Assembly: GCA_902386135.1 (NCBI GenBank)
Contig: CABMIB010000037.1
Span: 1-64,000 of the forward strand
Origin: an uncultured archaeon
Lineage (GTDB): Archaea > Halobacteriota > Methanosarcinia > Methanosarcinales > Methanoperedenaceae
DNA length: 64,000 bases
Direction of reading: 5' to 3'
The notes beneath the pieces are model-generated. The model had not been told where the DNA came from, ran no database searches, and saw nothing but the letters and a program-made list of their open reading frames with translations. Of the stretch, positions 61,309 to 64,000 are shown one piece after another. Numbering within the stretch: position 1 is the first letter of the stretch; every line of letters begins with the position of its first letter. The translations under genes and the position numbers were made by a program.

Positions 61309-62991
61309 TCAATCCTCGTCAGTATACTTCTTATCAGTAGCTTCAACGAGCAAACCCTGTATAATCACTGCGTAGGCTGGTCTTGCTATGAATACCCCGA
61401 TAAGCACGCCTGCTATTGTGATCTCAGCAAAACCCCTCAGGGCGCTTGAATCCATGAATAATATCAGGGGCAGCATCGCAACAAGTACGGTCGACGCGGC
61501 AGCAAAAATAATCGCAAATGCTTTAGAGATACGGGATTTGTACACTTTATCAGGCGGTAAAGCGCCTCCTGCAAGCGCCTCATCCGTTATGATTATGAGA
61601 TGGTCAACGCCCGTACCAATAACTGCGATGATTCCTGCGATAGTTGCAAGGTCAAGCTGCAATCCGAAAAGGACTGCAAAACCCAGTATTATTATGACTT
61701 CGCTGAAGGATGTTGAAAGCATCGGGACGATGATATTGGGCTGCTTATACCTGAGAGCTACAACGATGGCTACGAGTATCAGGGCAATTAATCCTGCGAT
61801 CGCGACCTGTTCTTTGAATTTCTGGCCAAGCGGCGCAGGTACTTCTCCTGAACCCGCCTCCTGAACCTGGACAGGCAGTGCGCCAGCTCTCAAATGAAGC
61901 TGGAGTTCTTTTGCTTTCTCCTGTCCGACGTCACCCGTACCTGTAGTTGCGACCATGCTTCTCACAGGCACGCTCTGTATGTTCTTTGCAAGATCAGGAG
62001 CCAGAGGCGCATCGAACACAAGGTTATCATCAAGATACATGCTCAGGTAGTGCGCGCCCGGATTGGTCACTGCCCCGTATTGTATCGCTACGTCCCGGAG
62101 TGCTTTAGCTCCATCATCGTTGAGTTCAAAAGACACGCCCCAGGAGTCCCCTTTTTCTTTCTGGGGTACCCCTACGCCGATTATCTGGTCGCCATAGAGA
62201 ACGTGGGCAGTCTCGTTGCCTGCAACCTGTATCCGGATCTCGAATTTTCCTGGCGTCAGGGACAGCTTTCTTGCTTCCTCTATCGATACTCCCGGCAGGT
62301 CGATAAGTAAGTAATTATCACCGATCGGCGTGATGGTTATCTGTTTAAAGGATATCGGATTAAGCTTGTCTTCCAGCCTCTTCTTTGTCTCATCGCGGGT
62401 TTCTGGGGTTACTCCCACCCTGAAAGGCGGAATGATCTTTCCGTCAACCGGTTTTAAGATGGCATTCAATGAATCCTCGGTTACGGCTTTTCTTATTTCA
62501 TACGTTGGGGGTCTGCCCTGGCTGCCCGGGATCAGTTTTACGTCTGCATTCAGGCTGTCCCTCAGGTATTTCTGGATCAAAAACTCCTTGCTCGTTTGCA
62601 ACGTCACTCTGGTACTGCCGTTGGGTGCGCTCGATACGGTTGATGTCCCGAATCCAAATGCGTCGATGGTTTTTTGTGTGGTCGATTTGGATGTGACAAA
62701 ACTGACAGAACTTGTAGATACTCCATCAATCTTAACGTTCGGGTCATTAAGCAATTTTGAGAACTCTGTCTGGACTATTTTTCCCGGGTCTGCATCTATC
62801 TGGGCAATAGCTCCCTGGAGCTGCACCTGGAGCCATGAGCCGCCGTCAAGGTCAAGACCGTATTTTAAATTGTTCCCGATATGGAACTGACCATTTGAAT
62901 AGGATATCGTTATGGCTGCAATAGAACCAAGGATAACAAATACGAGCAATAAAACGCGCCAGTTGTGATAAAAAGGTTCTTCGTCGTTCAT
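61309..62991 (-). CDS. secD: Protein-export membrane protein SecD
   Basis: A 560-residue SecD with six membrane helices, one N-terminal and five C-terminal, and a large external domain between. The N-terminal LKYGLDLDGGSWLQVQLQG is the SecD signature; GVDHLIIITDEALAGG and KVYKSRISKAFAIIFAAASTVLVAMLPLI are the RND-type C-terminal motifs. With SecF it uses the proton gradient to help protein export. The start overlaps the secF stop as ATGA. Confidence 0.95.
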   Translation of the reverse strand: MNDEEPFYHNWRVLLLVFVILGSIAAITISYSNGQFHIGNNLKYGLDLDGGSWLQVQLQGAIAQIDADPGKIVQTEFSKLLNDPNVKIDGVSTSSVSFVTSKSTTQKTIDAFGFGTSTVSSAPNGSTRVTLQTSKEFLIQKYLRDSLNADVKLIPGSQGRPPTYEIRKAVTEDSLNAILKPVDGKIIPPFRVGVTPETRDETKKRLEDKLNPISFKQITITPIGDNYLLIDLPGVSIEEARKLSLTPGKFEIRIQVAGNETAHVLYGDQIIGVGVPQKEKGDSWGVSFELNDDGAKALRDVAIQYGAVTNPGAHYLSMYLDDNLVFDAPLAPDLAKNIQSVPVRSMVATTGTGDVGQEKAKELQLHLRAGALPVQVQEAGSGEVPAPLGQKFKEQVAIAGLIALILVAIVVALRYKQPNIIVPMLSTSFSEVIIILGFAVLFGLQLDLATIAGIIAVIGTGVDHLIIITDEALAGGALPPDKVYKSRISKAFAIIFAAASTVLVAMLPLILFMDSSALRGFAEITIAGVLIGVFIARPAYAVIIQGLLVEATDKKYTDED

Positions 62992-63917
62992 GCTCTCTGC
63001 CCTTTCTTCTTTGGTTTTTCAATTCGTTTCACAGGCTTCTGTGTTTTCTCAATATACCATCTTAAAATACCCACGTTGGTCATCCATGTATTTATCATAT
63101 CTGCGATCAGGCCGAAAATAAGCACTATAGAAATATCTCTTATTATATCGATACGGGTGAATGATGTAATAAGACCCGACGATACGAAAAACATGGCAAC
63201 AAGAGCAGCAAGCGCGGTTGTTGTCATAGTCAGTCCTGTTACCATTGCATCCTTTGTCTTGGTGTTCAAATCACCCTTGCGCCTGAGCAGCCGTGTCGTT
63301 AGAAGTATATCCGTATCCACGGAATAACCAATAAGCATCAGAAGGGCTGCCACAGTTCCAAGAGATAGAAGTATCCCGAATACATCGGTCATCGCAGCAG
63401 CAAAGGCAATGTCAGCAAAAGCTGAGACCACCACCGCTATAGACGGAACAAAAGTCCTGTAAATTATGAAAATCACGGCTGCCATAAAAACGAACGAGAT
63501 AACTATGGCACGAACCGCCTGACTCTGCAGGGATTTACTGAATTGTTCACCCATGTCCCTTATTTCAACATTAGTAAATTCAGATTTTACTTTATTGACA
63601 AGCTCATCTTTTAAAGATGGATCCATCGGGCTGAATTCCATTATTTTACGGTCCCCCACACTGTATTGTCTTACCTCAACCCCCGGGTACTTCAAAAACT
63701 CCTCTTTTAACTGGTCCGGAGTTTTTGCGCTATCGAAGATTACCGCCGTACCGCCCTTGAATTCCATCCCGAGCTCCACAGGCGCACCTGTCCTGTAGGT
63801 TGTATAGGCCAGAATTGAGAGTGATAATAAGAGTAATATAACCGGGATGATGAGCATTTGTTTTAGAGTGAAGTTTTTAACGTATGCTTCTATTGCTTTT
63901 TCGCTAATAAGATCCAT
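62988..63917 (-). CDS. secF: Protein-export membrane protein SecF
   Basis: A 309-residue partner of SecD with six membrane helices. VELGMEFKGGTAVIFDS is the SecF entry motif, and LLMLIGYSVDTDILLTTRLLRRKGDLNTKTKDAMVTGLTMTTTALAALVAMFF is the conserved transmembrane core. A basic C-terminus (KTQKPVKRIEKPKKKGQRA) lies inside the cell. It precedes secD with a 4-nt overlap. Confidence 0.95.
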   Translation of the reverse strand: MDLISEKAIEAYVKNFTLKQMLIIPVILLLLSLSILAYTTYRTGAPVELGMEFKGGTAVIFDSAKTPDQLKEEFLKYPGVEVRQYSVGDRKIMEFSPMDPSLKDELVNKVKSEFTNVEIRDMGEQFSKSLQSQAVRAIVISFVFMAAVIFIIYRTFVPSIAVVVSAFADIAFAAAMTDVFGILLSLGTVAALLMLIGYSVDTDILLTTRLLRRKGDLNTKTKDAMVTGLTMTTTALAALVAMFFVSSGLITSFTRIDIIRDISIVLIFGLIADMINTWMTNVGILRWYIEKTQKPVKRIEKPKKKGQRA

Positions 63918-64000
63918 CTGAATTCTCCTTTCGACACTTGAAGGATTTCACTTAAATTATAGTACAATGTATTAATCTTTTGCTATATGCGGCGTTCCAG

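Overview
The window is a gene-dense archaeal chromosome segment. Methylenetetrahydromethanopterin dehydrogenase (Mtd), a long double-repeat tRNA-splicing endonuclease, aIF1, Hef, an archaeal-type RNase P RNA, SecDF, TatC and a PGF-CTERM-like surface protein point to a methanogenic or methane-oxidising euryarchaeon. Methanosarcinales is likely and a Methanoperedens-like ANME is plausible, but that last step is inference from gene content only.

Layout. 1-4.8 kb: a roadblock/KaiC-like pair and leuS. 4.85 to about 15.7 kb: an integrated mobile element with a tyrosine integrase, a wHTH-like and an AbrB-like protein around a shared divergent promoter, a chain of tiny ATGA-overlapping genes, an 820-residue primase-polymerase/ATPase, a helically phased iteron array, HTH and CopG regulators, a beta-rich module that could be virion or surface proteins, and small membrane and coiled-coil proteins. 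16.0-16.6 kb: an MNT/HEPN toxin-antitoxin pair with a frameshifted HEPN gene. 16.7-20.9 kb: an envelope glycosylation operon (DUF2298-type membrane protein, GT2, FAD oxidoreductase). 21.3-26.9 kb: a cluster of exported proteins on both strands, including low-complexity and Q/GN-rich proteins, a decayed gene and a NEW3-like protein. 27.1-32.3 kb: Lrp-like regulator, methyltransferase, catalase, exported glycoside hydrolase-like protein. 32.3-43.9 kb: mostly housekeeping (Hef, cyclophilin, HemB, EndA, aIF1, Mtd) with small zinc-ribbon and thioredoxin-like proteins. 44.0-46.7 kb: a C39-like peptidase pair, a frameshifted AlbA_2 protein and a methyltransferase. 46.8-64 kb: HD phosphohydrolase, RNase P RNA, Trm112-like protein, Asd, ferredoxin, ThiL, TatC, HypA, a DUF84 NTPase, an AIR-synthase-like protein, HisH, a SWIM protein, tRNA-Thr and SecD/SecF.

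The most unusual parts are the 11-kb element, which has an iteron array spaced one helical turn apart beside its replication gene and no recognised capsid, portal or packaging gene, and the exported Q/GN-rich cluster, which could be an extracellular matrix or fibre system. Several real genes are very short and are supported by start/stop overlaps and ribosome binding sites: 6907, 14711, 25481, 34752 and 47060.
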